From Massospora cicadina (Eukaryota > Entomophthoromycota > Entomophthoromycetes > Entomophthorales > Entomophthoraceae): 64,000 nt of DNA. The stretch spans positions 148,400 through 212,399 of the forward strand of contig JAKSZP010010598.1 of assembly GCA_022478985.1 (NCBI GenBank), in the 5' to 3' direction. The notes below the pieces were generated by a model that worked only from the letters and a program-made list of their open reading frames with translations, was not told where the DNA came from and made no database searches. Made by a program: the position numbers and the translations under genes. How positions within the stretch are numbered: position 1 is the stretch's first letter; each line of letters begins with the position of its first letter. Of the stretch, positions 35,043-48,700 are shown in pieces.

Positions 35043-35948
35043 ACCCTTGGGTATAGCTCTGGTACCCATTTGTAAAATATGATAGAAATTTGCCTTACCA
35101 TTTAGTGCAGATATATCACTTGAGCATAGAGACGGCAATTCCACTAAAACTATTTTGCTTTTCTAGCAAAGATACTAGACCAGCTGAGATTGACGCCCCT
35201 CCTGAGTTAGATGAAGTTGAGGCTATATATTCCCTCAGTGATAAGAATGGTACCAACATACACAGGGACTTTAAATGATTTTCTAAAGTTCACTGTGGCA
35301 GCGTTGATTCACCCAAGGAACTTAATAAATTTGGGGTGATGTTTAAACCCTTATGCCTCATCAAATGAAATGATGGCCCTTTCAATTATTCAGTGAAAGA
35401 AAAGTCTGGAGAGTATAAAATGAACCCCCTATATATTGATATTAACCTCAGATGATGACACAAATGACAATAAATTAAGAACATCTATTATTAAATAGAA
35501 GCACAATGACCAGTTTACTAGAAACGCCTACAAAATGAATACTTTAACCTAAAGGAAACAATTTTAGCTTAATTGAATAGGCTATCCCAAGGATTCTCCA
35601 AATCAAAATGTAGAAAGCAGATTTCCAACAACTTAGAGAAAGTAATAATAATACCCATGGGAAGAGTATCCAAGAAAAGTAGCACAAGAATTGAGTAAAC
35701 TGTGACATTAAAGAAGCCTCAATGATTAGATAATTTTTATGTATGGCTTAGGGGCCAGATAAGTGTAAAAAGACAAGAAACACGTGACAAGAAATATAAG
35801 CTTGTGAAGATGACTCCCAACTAGAACTGGAAGAACCTATACCTGAGCCATCGTCAGGAGCTCTGAGAGCCCCTCCACTTGGTTGGGGCTTGAAAGGAGC
35901 ATTGCTGGGATTCTCCCTAAGGTTGAGAAATCCTTTCCATGTTAGAAG
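35043..35948 (+). pseudogene. Degenerate coding-like sequence after R2 copy 2
   Basis: The frame 35090-35278 encodes an acidic peptide (RPAEIDAPPELDEVEAIYSL) comparable in character and position to the sequence after the other R2 copy. The rest has frequent stops. No family is recognised. Confidence 0.35.
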
Positions 35949-36933
35949 ATTACAACATAATTTGAGGCCTAGGAAAATTAATATACTATAGAAGTTTTTT
36001 AGAATTGGCCAAAATTTAGCCATTGATTTAGTAACTATACCATTTAGGTATATTACAAATAGGTGTACAAACCCAAGTTTAAACGCACATATGATGAGTG
36101 AGAGCTGTCTTAATTAATATTTAGAAATTAACCTCATCTTATTTAAAACCTGCTTTAAAACAATTTAATTCCAATAGGGGATTCTTTAATTATCAGAAAA
36201 AAGCAACGGATTAATCAGATTAGTTTTCAAATATGTACGCTATTGGATTTGGAATAAAAAACTATTTTTGAATACACCAACTGATTGGTGCAAATACAAC
36301 ATTTCTTAACCCTCCCAAAGAAACTATATAAATTAGTAAGATTCTAACTAAGAGTCACTTCATCATATCACCCTTGCTACACTATCCATTGGGAATCACT
36401 ATGCATCAGCTTCTTGGTACCAAAATATTGTTTACTAGACGTGCCTGCTAAAACACAAGCATATTCTATAATATGGAATAATACTATTATAATAGAATTT
36501 AACCAAACACAAAGTAAATTCCCATTCAATCTGAAACTCCAAGCTAGTACATCATTTCATCTATAATTACTATCTATTACTGTAAAAGGTACTTACATTC
36601 TACTTGATAGATAACTTTTACCAATATATAATGTACTCCTAGAAAAATAAATATATTGAAGCCTCTGAACCTTAAATAAAGGCTATGTTCCAATGTTATA
36701 TTATCATTCTTAGTGCAAGTTTTAGAAATCTAGTATGCATTTATTTCTGTTTTCTATTAAAACATGACCCAGACTGGAGAAGGAACCACCCCACTATGCT
36801 ACCTACTTATCAGTATGCATTTATTCCCTTAGCAATAAAATTACTAATCAAAGAAGACTTCTGAAGCTATAAAACTTATAATCTTATAGCCTTTTTTGAC
36901 TGGACATCTCATTCAGACCAAATACGTCTAACA
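35949..36933 (+). repeat. R1 repeat, copy 2 (uninterrupted)
   Basis: It is collinear with 19877-20562 plus 22790-23005 plus 24906-24941, but without the SINE, ORF1-only element and R3. It therefore shows the empty sites: ttgatagataacttttaccaa near 36604-36624 and tttttgactggacatctc near 36893-36910. The two copies might be LTRs of one very old element or independent copies; I cannot decide. Confidence 0.65.
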
Positions 36934-39091
36934 TAGGCCCATGTTGATTGCTTATTGAGACATAACCTGATAAGTAAAGTTTCAAAGGATCCTCTAAAGA
37001 CTTATGATCTATATGTTACAAAAGAATAAAAAAATTCAATATTTTTTGTTTGTACTATTTATACTACAAAATAATATCTATGATTAACTAAAAATTTTAC
37101 TATAGGACTAGAATTATGATTTAAAAAGTTTTCTGATCTAGATTAAGGAGTGTTAATGGGATCTTTATGTTTGATTTTTCCATGGAACATGTTTTCTTAA
37201 TATGTGAGTACTTCCTGATTTAGTTGTTAAGATTGGGAGTATATTTTTTTATCAATGGGTGCCAAGGGACAGAAACTTGTCAAACTAATTCCTGTTTGTG
37301 TTTCTTCCCAATGGAATCAATTTTGATGCTCTATTGAGATGTGTGGTCACTCAATTCCATAGATGGTAGGTCATTAGGGCAGCAATCAATACCTAATGTA
37401 TAAGCTCATGATTTCAGCATATAAGACATAAATGTTTATAATAAATTTGTAGTTTGTTCAATCATAATTTTAATTTAATTGATACATAATTAGTTGCTGT
37501 TTTCTACTTATATAATCTACATTATTGTGAATGTATAATACATTTTCAGTGCTGAACTGTGCCATAATTCAATACTGGTACCAGTAAACTTGACTTGAGG
37601 AAGTCTAATGAAAAGGATGTCCCAGGTTGATTCTTCACCTATAATATGGTAAATCCCACCACAGAATATAAACATGAGCTCTAAAAATGACTAATACAAA
37701 ATATGCCTTAGTTGGGTGATATACAGGAGGTTATAAGCTACATTCGAAAAATGCTTAGGATTAGCACAATAGTTTTAGAAATACTGAGCGCATTTAGGCA
37801 TACTAATTTACCTTAATGTCAAAAAATTAGATATATAAAGCAGATTTTAAATTGTGTATTATGTTAGAGGAGGTGACATAGGAGCTATTACGACTGGGCA
37901 TACTATCCTCTATCATGGAAATATCATATTAAGGAAAGTGATATTCATATAAAATTTTGTCTCAAAGTAGTTTAAAATTTATATATAGCAAATGAAAGTG
38001 TAAAATAAGCTTCATATGCTTTATTGGTTATTTGTTGTTAAGAGCATGTAAACAAGGAGAGGTAAGGTAGCTTTATAGCCCACAATTTTCTCAAAAACTG
38101 AAAGCTCATTCCATAAGTAAAAATTTATAAGATTTGCCAAACTATAGACTTATTTTGCAAAAAATCGAGTGCTATAGTTTGATGCCCTATTAGACTGACA
38201 AACTACAATTCAATTCTACTGAATCTCAGAGGCCTAAAAAGTTATCATATTTTAGGGGTATTATAAGAAGTCAACCTGCCTGGACTAGAGGGAAATCCAA
38301 CAATGAAAACTGAGATTCAGATAAAAAAGATGAGTTAGATCATGATAAAGTAAAAACTATAACAGATGGGATCCTTAGCAAAACTTGTTTCACCACGCCC
38401 CTGTACAACCTATAAAGATTAAAAAAGTTATATAAATAAAGAAGGATCTTATCAACAGTATAAGAATTTAATGATTAGTTCCCTATATCTTTATATCTTG
38501 CCAGAATCCTTTATAGTAAAATTGTACTGGAAAGATATTGGCAAAATTGCACCCTGTTAACAAAGTTACAGTAGCTTATAAGTGGTGGTACACCAAAATT
38601 AAATTATGGTGGTAGATTTTATTTTATCTTAGTTTTGTTTAGGTCAAGTATTTTGAGGTTTCATATATAGTTATGAATTGATACCAATATGAAAAAATGA
38701 GGGCTTAAATAAGTTTCTAATACTTTTTATATTAATATATAATTGAAAATTGGTTTTAAAAAATTCATAATTATGAAAGGTATATAAATTATAAATTATG
38801 GAGCCTTGATGTTTAACCATTGAGGCTCTGAAAGTTAGCCTTGGGACTTTGTGTTCTTTATTTAGCTCTATAAGTTTAATCATTAAGGTTCCTAAGAATA
38901 GTATACCCAAGTTTATGCTATATAATAGTGAACAAACTTATATATACCCTTAACAAAACCTTAAAGCTTGGGTTTTAGATATTTTCTAAAAAGCTTATAT
39001 AATTTATTGTTCTTACATACTTATAAGTTCAGTTTAAATCTTTTTTATTAATAATTTTTACTTTTATTAATAAATTTAAAATTATTTTTAA
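36934..39091. other. AT-rich DNA without recognisable features
   Basis: About 2.2 kb with only short chance frames, including a 79-codon minus frame at 38671-38910 that has no motif. Confidence 0.5.
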
Positions 39092-39382
39092 TTTTATTTG
39101 AGGCAAGCTGACTAGGGGATGGACATTACTGAAACAGAGAAAGAAAGTATTGACATGAAACCTGAGCAGGGTCAACTCTGTCATAGAAAGTTTTTTTCAC
39201 CTCTGGATTGGGACTCTGATTTTTCTGGTTACATCATAGGTAAGGTTTTCGTGTTATTATACCTACTAACCGCCAATAGCTTCCTTCAGCTGGCACCCCA
39301 ATCGATGTGCAAAGAGTTGGAATTGAACCTGCAACCTTCAGGTTGGTAGCTGTACGCCCTACCAACTCACCTTCCACCCCCT
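39092..39382 (-). mobile_element. tRNA-derived SINE, family S1 copy 2
   Basis: It matches 11423-11708 over the full length. The minus-strand head is better preserved here: GTGAGTTGGTAGGGCG as A box and GGTTCAATTCC as B box. The tail reads cccctagtcagcttgcctca. An AT-rich run at 39040-39090 is the likely A-rich end. I could not define the target duplication. Confidence 0.85.
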
Positions 39383-39599
39383 ATATATTCTCAATTACTA
39401 AATTCCAAAGGAATCTTTACACTAACAAAAAGAATATCAGTAATCCTGATAAATCTTAATAAACTGAAACTACTAGAAAGACATGCTCCTTTTGTAAAAT
39501 CTTGAGTATATCTAGTTTACTTTAGGTTTACCACTTTTAGCTTTTTTACTATAAGGTGTCTATATCTTTAAATTTTTTTTGCTTTAATAACTAAATTAA

Positions 39600-41351
39600 A
39601 GCCAAATTTGGAGTTTTTCAAAAAATACAAAAAACAACCGCTTGATTGAGTCAAAACTTACTGATGTTGATGCAATTGACGCTTGCTGCACAAGCTTGGG
39701 TGGTAGTGCGCCGCCATCTGGAATCTTTTGGCCACCACCAAAGCATGCCTGGACTGGCTCTGCTAGCCCTCCTAACGCTACCAGGCGTTATGTACCCCTT
39801 AGGACTTGGCCCACCATCTCACAAGTCCCAGGCGGTGCTCCAAAGCCATTTGGTGCTCCCACGTTGCAACTTGAATTTCAGCCTCTGGGTCAAATATGAG
39901 AATATTTTCCTATATGTGAGTGTGTCCATCATTGAGATAGCCACAGCAGTTTTCAATTCACCAGCTACATTGACTTCTGCCACTTTAAGGGGTACTTAAA
40001 TCTCAGCTTCCGCTCTGAAGTTGATGCAGCAGCAGCACCTAAGCTGCAAATCATCTTTTAAAAATACCTATTCCCACCATTACACATGGCTCCCAGATGA
40101 GGCCGCTTTGGTGGTACAGTTCACCAGGTTGCCCTCCCATCTCTCCCCAAATGCCTCCGCCATGAGCTCATGGAGGGTTTGACTGTTTATGATGCAGACC
40201 CCATGTTGCAGTTCATGGTTCCCAAGGGGCAGATCAGATGGCAGAGCCTCACATCTTTGCAACAATCCGCCCATTTCATTGTAATTCCCACCTTGCAATT
40301 TCCCCTGCACTGTGATCAGATATGCCCCTGGTTGTTTATTCTGGGCACATATCAAAAATGGCTGTGTCATTTTCCCATTGTGCTTCAAACTCAATCATTC
40401 AAAGCGCAAGTGCCCCACAGCTTCCACCTCTGCCACTTCCGCTATTCCTCCTTCTGGCATTGGGTCAGAGGCTACTTCACCCCAATTCTTTGAATGGGGC
40501 TCAATCCTCCTGCCCACAGCCTTGGGGAAATTGGGTGTGGCTCCCAAAGCGGCGCCCAATAAAAATACAAATTTTAAAATTTTTAAAAAATTAACCAGAT
40601 TACTGAATCCTGAGTTGATGGCTGAACCAGTATCAGCTGAGCTGCTATGGTCAACTGTCTGCAACCAATCAGCTCTGGCCGCCGCTCCAATTCCAGTGGC
40701 TGTCCCAGCATTAGCCAAGCTAAATCCATTTAAGGCTCTTGAATGGATTAATGAGGACAAACGGCCATATCATGTGAAGCTGGATTTTACTTTGGAGGAG
40801 TTCTTTGTTACACTCCTGATTTGTGTTCCCACTGTTTTTGCCCTCAAAATAGTTTTCTGATTTATAAAAAATATTAATGAAATGGAAGTTGAGACTGCAG
40901 CTGCCCCTGCTAGCACCCTACTTTGCCATCATCTTCATTGGGCGATGGAGCCCCTTGTTGAGAATATTCCCATCCCCAACTTTACCCATGATTTTGAAGA
41001 AGATGCAAAGTATGAAATTAAAGATCATGCTTTTGGTGTGAGCTGCACTTGCATTAATGCAGCAAAAACTTCTCTTTTCAACCCCAATTATCCTGAAACC
41101 TGCCAGTGCATCAAATCATTTACTCATGTGCCTGCTCTCATCACTTTTGCTGAGCATTAACTTGCTCAATACGTTAAAGCAATGGACACTGAGGTCTCAT
41201 CAACAAAGAAAACCCACAATTATACCTCCTCATGCCACATGTTGCTGATGCTCCTACCCTGACGTTGTCCACCATGGTCCTCCAGCTAAAGCAGGCGCTG
41301 GAAAAAAGTTTCTCACAAAGATTCCTCAACTTCTGATATGGCTTCCTAGGC
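39600..41351 (+). pseudogene. ORF1-only retroelement, copy D, 3' truncated
   Basis: This is the only plus-strand copy of the family. The N-terminus begins near 39680 (GSAPPSGIFWPPPKHAW, RYVPLRTWP). The RRM-like part has WLPDEAALVVQFTRLPSHL (40080-40140). The knuckle near 40370-40425 reads CFKLNHSKRKCP, with Phe replacing the first Cys. The C-terminal frame 40312-40860 contains NPFKALEWINED and DFTLEEFF, followed by 40882-41160. The shared 3' tail is absent: copy D stops where the LTR-like repeat U1 begins. Confidence 0.75.
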
Positions 41352-42166
41352 TGTTAGCTGAGGTGCCATATTAGGAATTTTGTATTTCTAAAAATACCTT
41401 TGGTTGGCTCATTAGCAAATAAAGATGCATGTAGATCCTCTTTTGGTTGGGCACCACTAGTGCTAAAAAACTTAAACTGAGATAAAGTCTTCATATATCA
41501 AAAAAGTACCATTAATAATGAATACTGACTGTGGCTCAGGATCTCACTCAAAAAATCTTTGTCTAAGATGGTTGTAGCTAAGCCAGAAAAAGATCCACTT
41601 CCAGATCACAATCTTCTCCAAATATGCTCTTCTCATCCCCTGAGTTCTTATTGGTGCAATTTTAGGCTACTATGCAGCACTAAGATTAGTAGAATAAAGA
41701 AAATATCTAAATTTGATTAGGGAAACAATTTCTTATAGCCAGGGTATTTCAGATAATAATAACATTACTCAAAACAATTGAGACTCTGGTGGATAGCCAT
41801 AATTTATATATCCTATACCTGACTAATTTATGCTGGTGCAGGGAAAGTTAAGAAATCACACCATAGTTGATGTAAAGGAGGGTATGTCAACCAAGTACAT
41901 TGTCTTCATAATTCGATAATTTAAGGTAATGAGCTTTTTGTTGGTGGGGATTGAGGATAAATCCGCCAGCATAATATTGAATAAACATTGGCCATAGCGG
42001 ATTTTCCAACAGAATCTAGTACAACTTTTGTACCTATTTATAAAGTTGTGGCTTGCAAGGTTAGATAAAAGTATACTGTCAATAAAACCCTCTCTAACTA
42101 TTCACTAAACCATAAATTAAGTAATGAATAGTATATAACTGCTGGTTAGTCAAATCAATTACAACA
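41352..42166 (-). repeat. LTR-like repeat U1
   Basis: On the plus strand it starts TGTTAG and ends ttacaaca. The right end, gttagtcaaatcaattacaa, nearly equals that of U2. Internal matches to U2 include tactgactgtggctca, gttcttattggtgcaatt and tatgctggtgcaggg. The three repeats share order and orientation. Confidence 0.55.
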
Positions 42167-42441
42167 CTAATAAAGGGGCGGTGCTGCCAAAATCTTATGA
42201 TCAACCTGTTAAACATCTGGTTTGAAAAGAAAGGGTTTTTAGCTCCTTAATTTCCACTACTTGGTAGTGAATCATCAGGTGTAGGGAGTCAATCTCATAA
42301 ACAAGATGTTGATAAATTCAACTTTAAAACTTGGTAATCTTGAGTTAACAGAACATTTGCAAAGCTCCCAGTTTGTTTAATCATTCATCACTAAGAAACA
42401 AATAGAGTGGACAGAATTATGCTGGGACTTCAAACTTACTG

Positions 42442-43209
42442 TGTTGGAATTGATGCAGGAGGCTTTAATTTCATGCGCACAAGTATCAACACACAAAAAG
42501 ACCTGGTACCATCTGAGGATAATAACTTAGCTAAAACAGTATAAAATAAACCTTATTAGTAACAGGTGTTTTTATTAGTAAAAAAACACCATAGTAACAA
42601 ATACTGCCAGTGGCTCATGGACTTTCTGTAGTAATCTTAATGGTAGGCTGGCAGCAGACCACATAGTAAAAAGGACTCTTTCAAAATGACACTGCTTACA
42701 TATGATCTTCTCATTTTCAAGTTCTTATTAGTGCAATTGCTGGCTACCAAGAAATACTTATTAATGGGAAAATGAAGCGTGATATCCAATACAACCCAGG
42801 AAAGCAAATGTTTAAGGCTCATGCATTTCCATAGTAGCAATATGACAATTTCAAATGAGATATTGAAATATGGCTGTAATAAAAATAAGTCCCTATTTCT
42901 AATTATTTTTACGCTGGTGTGGGGAAAAATATAATATAAAAATTAGGATCAATTATAGTGTATATGGTCCCTAAGGCCATGAGCTGAGGTGATCATTAAA
43001 TTGAGGCAGCGGGAGTTGCACTGGTGGGAAATTAGGGATTTAATCTGCATATGAGTCCTAGTGAACGCAGGCCCTATAAAGTTGGGGGCCGCAAGAAAAG
43101 ATAATTTATAATAGCTGATTGAACCCACTTAAAAATTATCAGTTAAATATGAAATTAAAACTGAATACTAATCATACATCACAGATGGTTAGTCAAACCA
43201 ATTACAACA
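42442..43209 (-). repeat. LTR-like repeat U2
   Basis: It starts TGTTGG and ends ggttagtcaaaccaattaca plus aca. It is collinear with U1 (tactgccagtggctca, gttcttattagtgcaatt, tacgctggtgtgggg). The 275-bp spacer from U1 has no recognised content. Confidence 0.55.
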
Positions 43210-43281
43210 TAGCTTTTCAGCATTAACACAAAGAATTAATCTAGCTTGGTTATTATGCATCTTTCTGGGTCATCATTTAAT

Positions 43282-44167
43282 TGTTGGTGTACAGGGTAGT
43301 GCTTATTGCCCCTGTAGTAAGCACCAAATATTAAAATAAGCTCTTAGGCGTCATATCTTGATGGGTACAGGTATTTGCATTAAAGAAGAGTACACTGTAT
43401 GGGTAATTTAATCTATAATAACAACTTGAAACCTATTCATTATAACAGGGTTAAAATTAAAATAAATCTCTTTAGGGGAAAACACAATATTCTCTAAATA
43501 CTAACAATGGTAGGGGTTTGCTGATCCTCTTTGTGGCTTTTGTTAGTAGTCATGTACTACTATTTGTCTCCAGATCCCCCTCTCAGAGACTAATCCTCCA
43601 TTATATTCTCTAAAACTCTTGAAATCTTATTGGTGTCAGATATCTGGTAACTTAAATGCAATCCAGTATAGTAATTCAATTACATAAATGTTCTAAGAAT
43701 CCAATGAAATTAAAGCCTTAGCCTTGGGGATTCACATTTTATTTATGATAACCTAATTTGGGATGAGATGCTGACAAAACCCAAGGGCAATGTTGATAAC
43801 CCTAGTAGTGACATTTTTGTCAACATTTGGGAAAAGGAGATGATATAATTGAAAGGTAAAACTACTAGGCAGCAGGTCCAAATAAATTGATATATAAATT
43901 TGTGATATAAAGTTTACTGTTGGTGGGTGAAGAGAATTGATTATACTTCTCATAACATCTTTTAATTGGTGATGTTTTCTGATATTAATAGCCATAACAA
44001 TATTTTTACCAATCAAACCCAACAAAAATCAATCAGTAGGTTAATACTGTAAAATGACAAAGGCGTAATGACCCAATCAATCAAAACTTAAGTCTAGTTA
44101 ATAGTTAATTTTAAATTAAGTAGATATATGATTTTTAACACATGGTTGGTCAGACCATATTGCAACA
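43282..44167 (-). repeat. LTR-like repeat U3
   Basis: It starts TGTTGG and ends ggttggtcagaccatattgc plus aaca. It is more diverged but collinear with U1 and U2 (aaatcttattggtgtcag). It is joined directly to TyD RT sequence at 44168. Confidence 0.5.
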
Positions 44168-45909
44168 TCATGTTTATAGCCTGTTGAAAGGTTGCAGGGG
44201 CCTTGCACAGCCCTTGCAAATCCTAGTGGTTTGTTAGATACTCTGGGAAGTAAGCATATTGCATTTCTATTGCTCACCTTTGCGCATCTCAATATTCCAA
44301 TAGCCAGAAATTAAATCCATAGATTAAAAGTATTTTTCACCACCCAAGAGGACTAGTTCATCATCAAAGTGAAGTAATAGATATGAGTCTTTTTTATTAA
44401 TGTTGTTGATCTTTCTATAATCAAACATCATGCAATTAGAACTTTCCTTCTGTTTGATAATCAACACTGGTGAGGTCCAAGGACTCTTAGTGCACTAACA
44501 TCCCATCCTTCACTAGCTAGAAAAAATTTGCTAACTACTTAAACTGCCGCCTTTGAGCATCTAATAGAATATAGGAAATTAGCAGATAATTACCAATATT
44601 AATATGTTGTAACACATGATGTGCACAACCCAAATCAGAGTCTTTAGCAAAATAACAGTGTGCTTTTTAGTAAAGGGCCAGTGCTTGATCCTTTTCATAA
44701 TCTGTTAGACCAGAGAGGGTCTCCAAGTTACCAGAGAACAAACAGACTGACCTGTGTCACCATAAAGGCCCATTTTATTAAATTAACTAAAAATCTTTAG
44801 TTATTTACTTCTTCAAAGATAAAGTATGCATAAAGGCACCAATTGTAATGCCTCTTTATTTATATAAGGCTATTGTATTGATTGTTTATTTGTACCAGGA
44901 TATGCTTTGGTTGTGAATAATAATCCCATGTGCAGCAATAGGTTTAAAATTAGAACAACTTAATGGCATGAATATCTGTCATATAACTCTTGATGAACAT
45001 TCAAATTAATTTAGTACCATTTATAAATTAGTGGCCTGTCAGAATGGTTAGATTATACTTAGCCATTAGTGGAATGCCTTCAATATCATAATTTTGGGTA
45101 GACAATTACTAAGTATGGCCACCAATTTACTAATAACCAATTGACACTATGCCATCCTTGGATGCAAGAAAAACAAAACCAAATTTTGAGGTGCATTGTC
45201 CTTTTATCCAGCTGTAGTAAAGTGGAAGATTTTGAACCAGTATTTCTAGAGTGTTTGCTTCAAAATCAGCCTTAAACCCATGGTCCCTATTAAGAGGTTA
45301 TATTAGAGAAAGTCATAATTTTTTGTAAAACCATAGCAGGAACCAATAATACCAGTGAACTAAAATTTAATGGCAGTGAATTATATGTTCTTAGAAATGT
45401 TGGCATTTGGGTCCCTGTGGTACCATATACTTTTTGATGGTTAATATCCAGCAAAAGGCAAGTTTTTTGGTAAATTAGTTGGCACAGTATTAATTGGTTC
45501 CCCACTGTCCACAATAGCTCTTATGATGAGCTTATTAAACGTGATATCAATATAGATGCATTCTGCAATATAAGAATTAGCCACACTGACTAAGTTGACA
45601 TCCAGAGTGTCATCTTGACCTAGATAAGTTTGTAGGTCTTCACATAAAAGCAGGTTAATTCTATAAAGTCACAGAGGTGATGGCCATGTGGATCTATCTA
45701 AATGGGGATCGCCAGAGAGGACTAGAAGTTCTTGTTGTTCTAGTTGTTAGATTTCAGGCTTCACTTTTACCTTGTTTTTGATTACACTATCTCTTTAAAG
45801 TAACAATACAATAATGACTGCTACCTTTTTTAACTAATTACTGGGAGGGAAACTGGTGGCAAAGTGCCATGTTTTCCAATGGCCTTTTTTGTGGTATAAA
45901 TGAATTCAA
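44168..45909 (-). pseudogene. TyD gypsy pol fragment (protease and RT)
   Basis: On the minus strand from right to left: the protease active site IRAIVDSGEPINTV (about 45480-45540) and a pre-RT stretch with LTDYEKDQALAL and FAKDSDLGCAHH (about 44620-44720). Then come RT blocks DYRKINNINKKDSY (near 44400), MDLISGYWNIEM (near 44300) and GLCKAPATFQQAI (44174-44214). The catalytic box that should follow is cut off by U3. The DLGC pre-RT block is also seen in TyC, so TyC and TyD are related. The upstream gag side ends where TyB begins. Confidence 0.8.
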
Positions 45910-46393
45910 TGTTAAAATCTGAGATAATAAATGAGCTGATATTCCCACTTACAAGTTGAGCATTGACAAGTCACCTATTGAACAATATCATTCACATCAG
46001 GGACCTTTTTTAGGAGATGAAACAAAAAAATTAAACCAGAGTCCTCACATATTCTGGAACTTGGGGAGATACCTTCCAGATTGGCTTTCTGGATCTCTAT
46101 ACCTTGCAAAGGGCGCCTCTAATCAATGTAATCACAACGTCATTGACAAGGGATAACAATGAAGCCCTCAATTAAGCAGTTGACCTAAATTATTTGGAAG
46201 ATCCTGTTCAAAGAATTTAAGGAGATCTTCTTGGTGATGCATCCTTATCCAACATATAATTATTGTAATGTTTTAATTTAATAAAGATATAGTTCATACA
46301 AACCTATCTTCTAGTTTTTTTGACAGTTCTTCTTAATTACATCTTTGACCCTTTTAACCTCAGCTCAAAACCTAAAGTAATGATAAGCCAACA
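45910..46393 (+). repeat. TyB 5' LTR
   Basis: It is collinear with 52799-53281 (ctcaattRagcagttgacct, gcttgYaaagggc and others). Six bases after it (46399-46412) tggttcttactac could be a tRNA primer-binding site, because it starts with TGG, the complement of a tRNA CCA end. Confidence 0.85.
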
Positions 46394-48320
46394 AAAGGTG
46401 GTTCTTACTACAAGAGCCTCTAAGCTGTTTAGTAGAAACTTCTATCAGGTGAAATGGATAAAAATTTCAGTTAAGAGAAACAACCTGCAGATTAATCAAG
46501 GAGAGTTCCTGTTGGATCGATACTTCCTTTATAAGATGACTTCCTTGCAGCCTGAAAGATTAGAATTTTTGACCGCATGTGAGTATACCTTAAATTCTGT
46601 TAATTAAACACAGTATCAAAGTCATTATGAAAGTATCACCAATATTATACAGCAGTTATTAAATGAAACTAATATATGATAGAATGTTCTAGTCACACCA
46701 AAGATACTACCATAACCTCTAAAATTCAAAACTCATATTTCTCAGGCCAACTTTTCTCAGGAGAATTGACCCTTAGATTCAGATAATACCTCTTCAGTTT
46801 TATCTAACTAACCATTTTATATATCCTACAAAATAGTAGTAATGCACCATCATAAAGTAGCTCAACATCAGGGACTTACAAAAGCCTTACATCTAGATGA
46901 TAGATTATAAAATGCTACCTCCTTATTTGTCCACAATAACTGGTATGCAATCATAGCAATTTCCAACTACCCAATGAAGCCTAGAGCCATATTGCTATGT
47001 TAAATAATTGGTTTCTGGTTACCTTGAGGAACATCTCTGCAAGAAAATAATACTACTCAAGCTTCTTAGGGTCACCATTGTGACCAAATTGAAGCCCTTC
47101 TTTTGGTGTTACAACAATATAATCAAGAATTAGCCTCTAACAAAGTTCCCAAATATTGAAGGGCTATAAGGGTCATAAGGTCCCACAGCTCACAAGGGCC
47201 ATCTGATTCCTTGATTCCAGCTCACAACAATGCAATTGAGTCTTGAAAGAAAGATGTGTAAACTACAATTGCATCTTAATGGGATTAGATATGAAATGTA
47301 GCACAAGGGTGTAAGGTCTGCTTAGATGGAGCCCCACTGGATTCCAAAGTAACGCTCAATGCCTTATTGGATGATATGACAACCTTAGAGCATTTGTAAA
47401 GGTAACTAATGCTCGCCATACTCAACTAAAAAAAAACTTGTTGCAGTTATCTAACTTATCTGAGTGGGTGCAATGACCAACTTATGTTTTATAAAGCTGA
47501 GATTAAAGCCCTTAAGAAGAAAATAAACCTCAAAGCTTATGTTGTTTACTTAGATTAACATTGTGGATAAGTTTAAGATGGCTTGGAAGAGTGAATCAAC
47601 AATTAGACAGTAGATCCTCAGTACCATGTGGAGACTGAGATTTCTGAGCCTGCTTTCATCCCTTCCATTAACACTCTCTACTAATATTATGAATAAATTT
47701 TAACCTAGTTTTAAACAGATATTCACCCCAATACAAGAAATTATAGCCTACTTCTGGTATGCTTATGAGTGCTCTATAGAAAAGCTACCAACTTTTTCAA
47801 AGTTGAAGCATATTCCTTTTTGCCTTGATAGCTTGGCTTTGAAAATCATGAATCTCCATCTGAAGGACTACTAAAACATGTTATTAAGTATGTATAGCTT
47901 TAATTCAGGTGCTTGGCAGAAACCAGGCCCTTGCCAATCAAGATCAGGCATCAATAACTATCCATATGAACAAGAGAGAGTCCTGTAAAATTTGCAAGTT
48001 GGTTCTATGCCCAGGCTCAGCCCTTGGTTATCATTAACCAAATCACCCTAGAAAATGGTATAAAAGCATTGATCTCTGCCATGGGATCTTATCCCAAAAT
48101 TCAAATACATATGGTTGTATGCAAGAGTAACTCTAATTACATTTGGGCGATTAAAGAGGCCCTTTTTAAGACATCAGCCTTCACCTTGATTTCTAAGGTC
48201 TCTACCTCAGCCTCCACTAGCTGATATTGTGCTCACACAGTCAAGAATCAAAATAATCCAGATCCTTAGTGTACTTATTGAAATGGCTTCACCATAATGC
48301 TAAGGAATTATGAAAGAGAT
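46394..48320 (+). pseudogene. TyB gag remnant
   Basis: The region between LTR and protease has only short frames, such as 48024-48224. Near 48271-48311 a one-base correction reveals a worn nucleic-acid-binding knuckle, CTYCKWLHHNAKE, whose last Cys is lost. Position and motif fit Gag. Confidence 0.55.
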
Positions 48321-48559
48321 TTGCTGAGGAAGCGCAAAAAGAGCAGTCAGGATAAAAGGCAAGGCGCTTCATAATGACCTTCTTATAACGCCTCAACATA
48401 TGTTGACTATTTATATTAATCTGACTTAATTTAAATGGAAAGAAAGTTTGGTACCACTTGATAATAAATAAGATAATACTACTTACTCTTTTTCTAATGA
48501 ATCTCATATGTTTCTCACGTTGCCCCCCCCCCAGTTTAGGAGCTTAATATTTTGATTTT

Positions 48560-48700
48560 ATGTTTGAGTTTGTAAGGTTTCTTTCAAGCTATCATTGACA
48601 GTAGCTCCTTAGTAAACGTTGTCTCATTTAAGTTAATAAAATGCATTAAGATTGTCCCTGACTTTACCCACTAAATGGATTATAGCATGGCTGGACCACA
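48560..48700 (+). pseudogene. TyB protease remnant
   Basis: The peptide FQAIIDSSSLVNVVS at 48582-48626 matches the retropepsin active-site block (D-S/T-G), here with DSS. Such proteases cut the Gag-Pol polyprotein. Confidence 0.6.

Noticed and set aside
41352..44167. Three spaced repeats as a possible CRISPR-like array
   Set aside because: Units of 0.8 kb with LTR-type ends in a eukaryotic retroelement landscape do not fit CRISPR.
48525..48533. Run of nine C
   Set aside because: A short homopolymer with no associated signal; a similar run at 12139-12147 is also unexplained.
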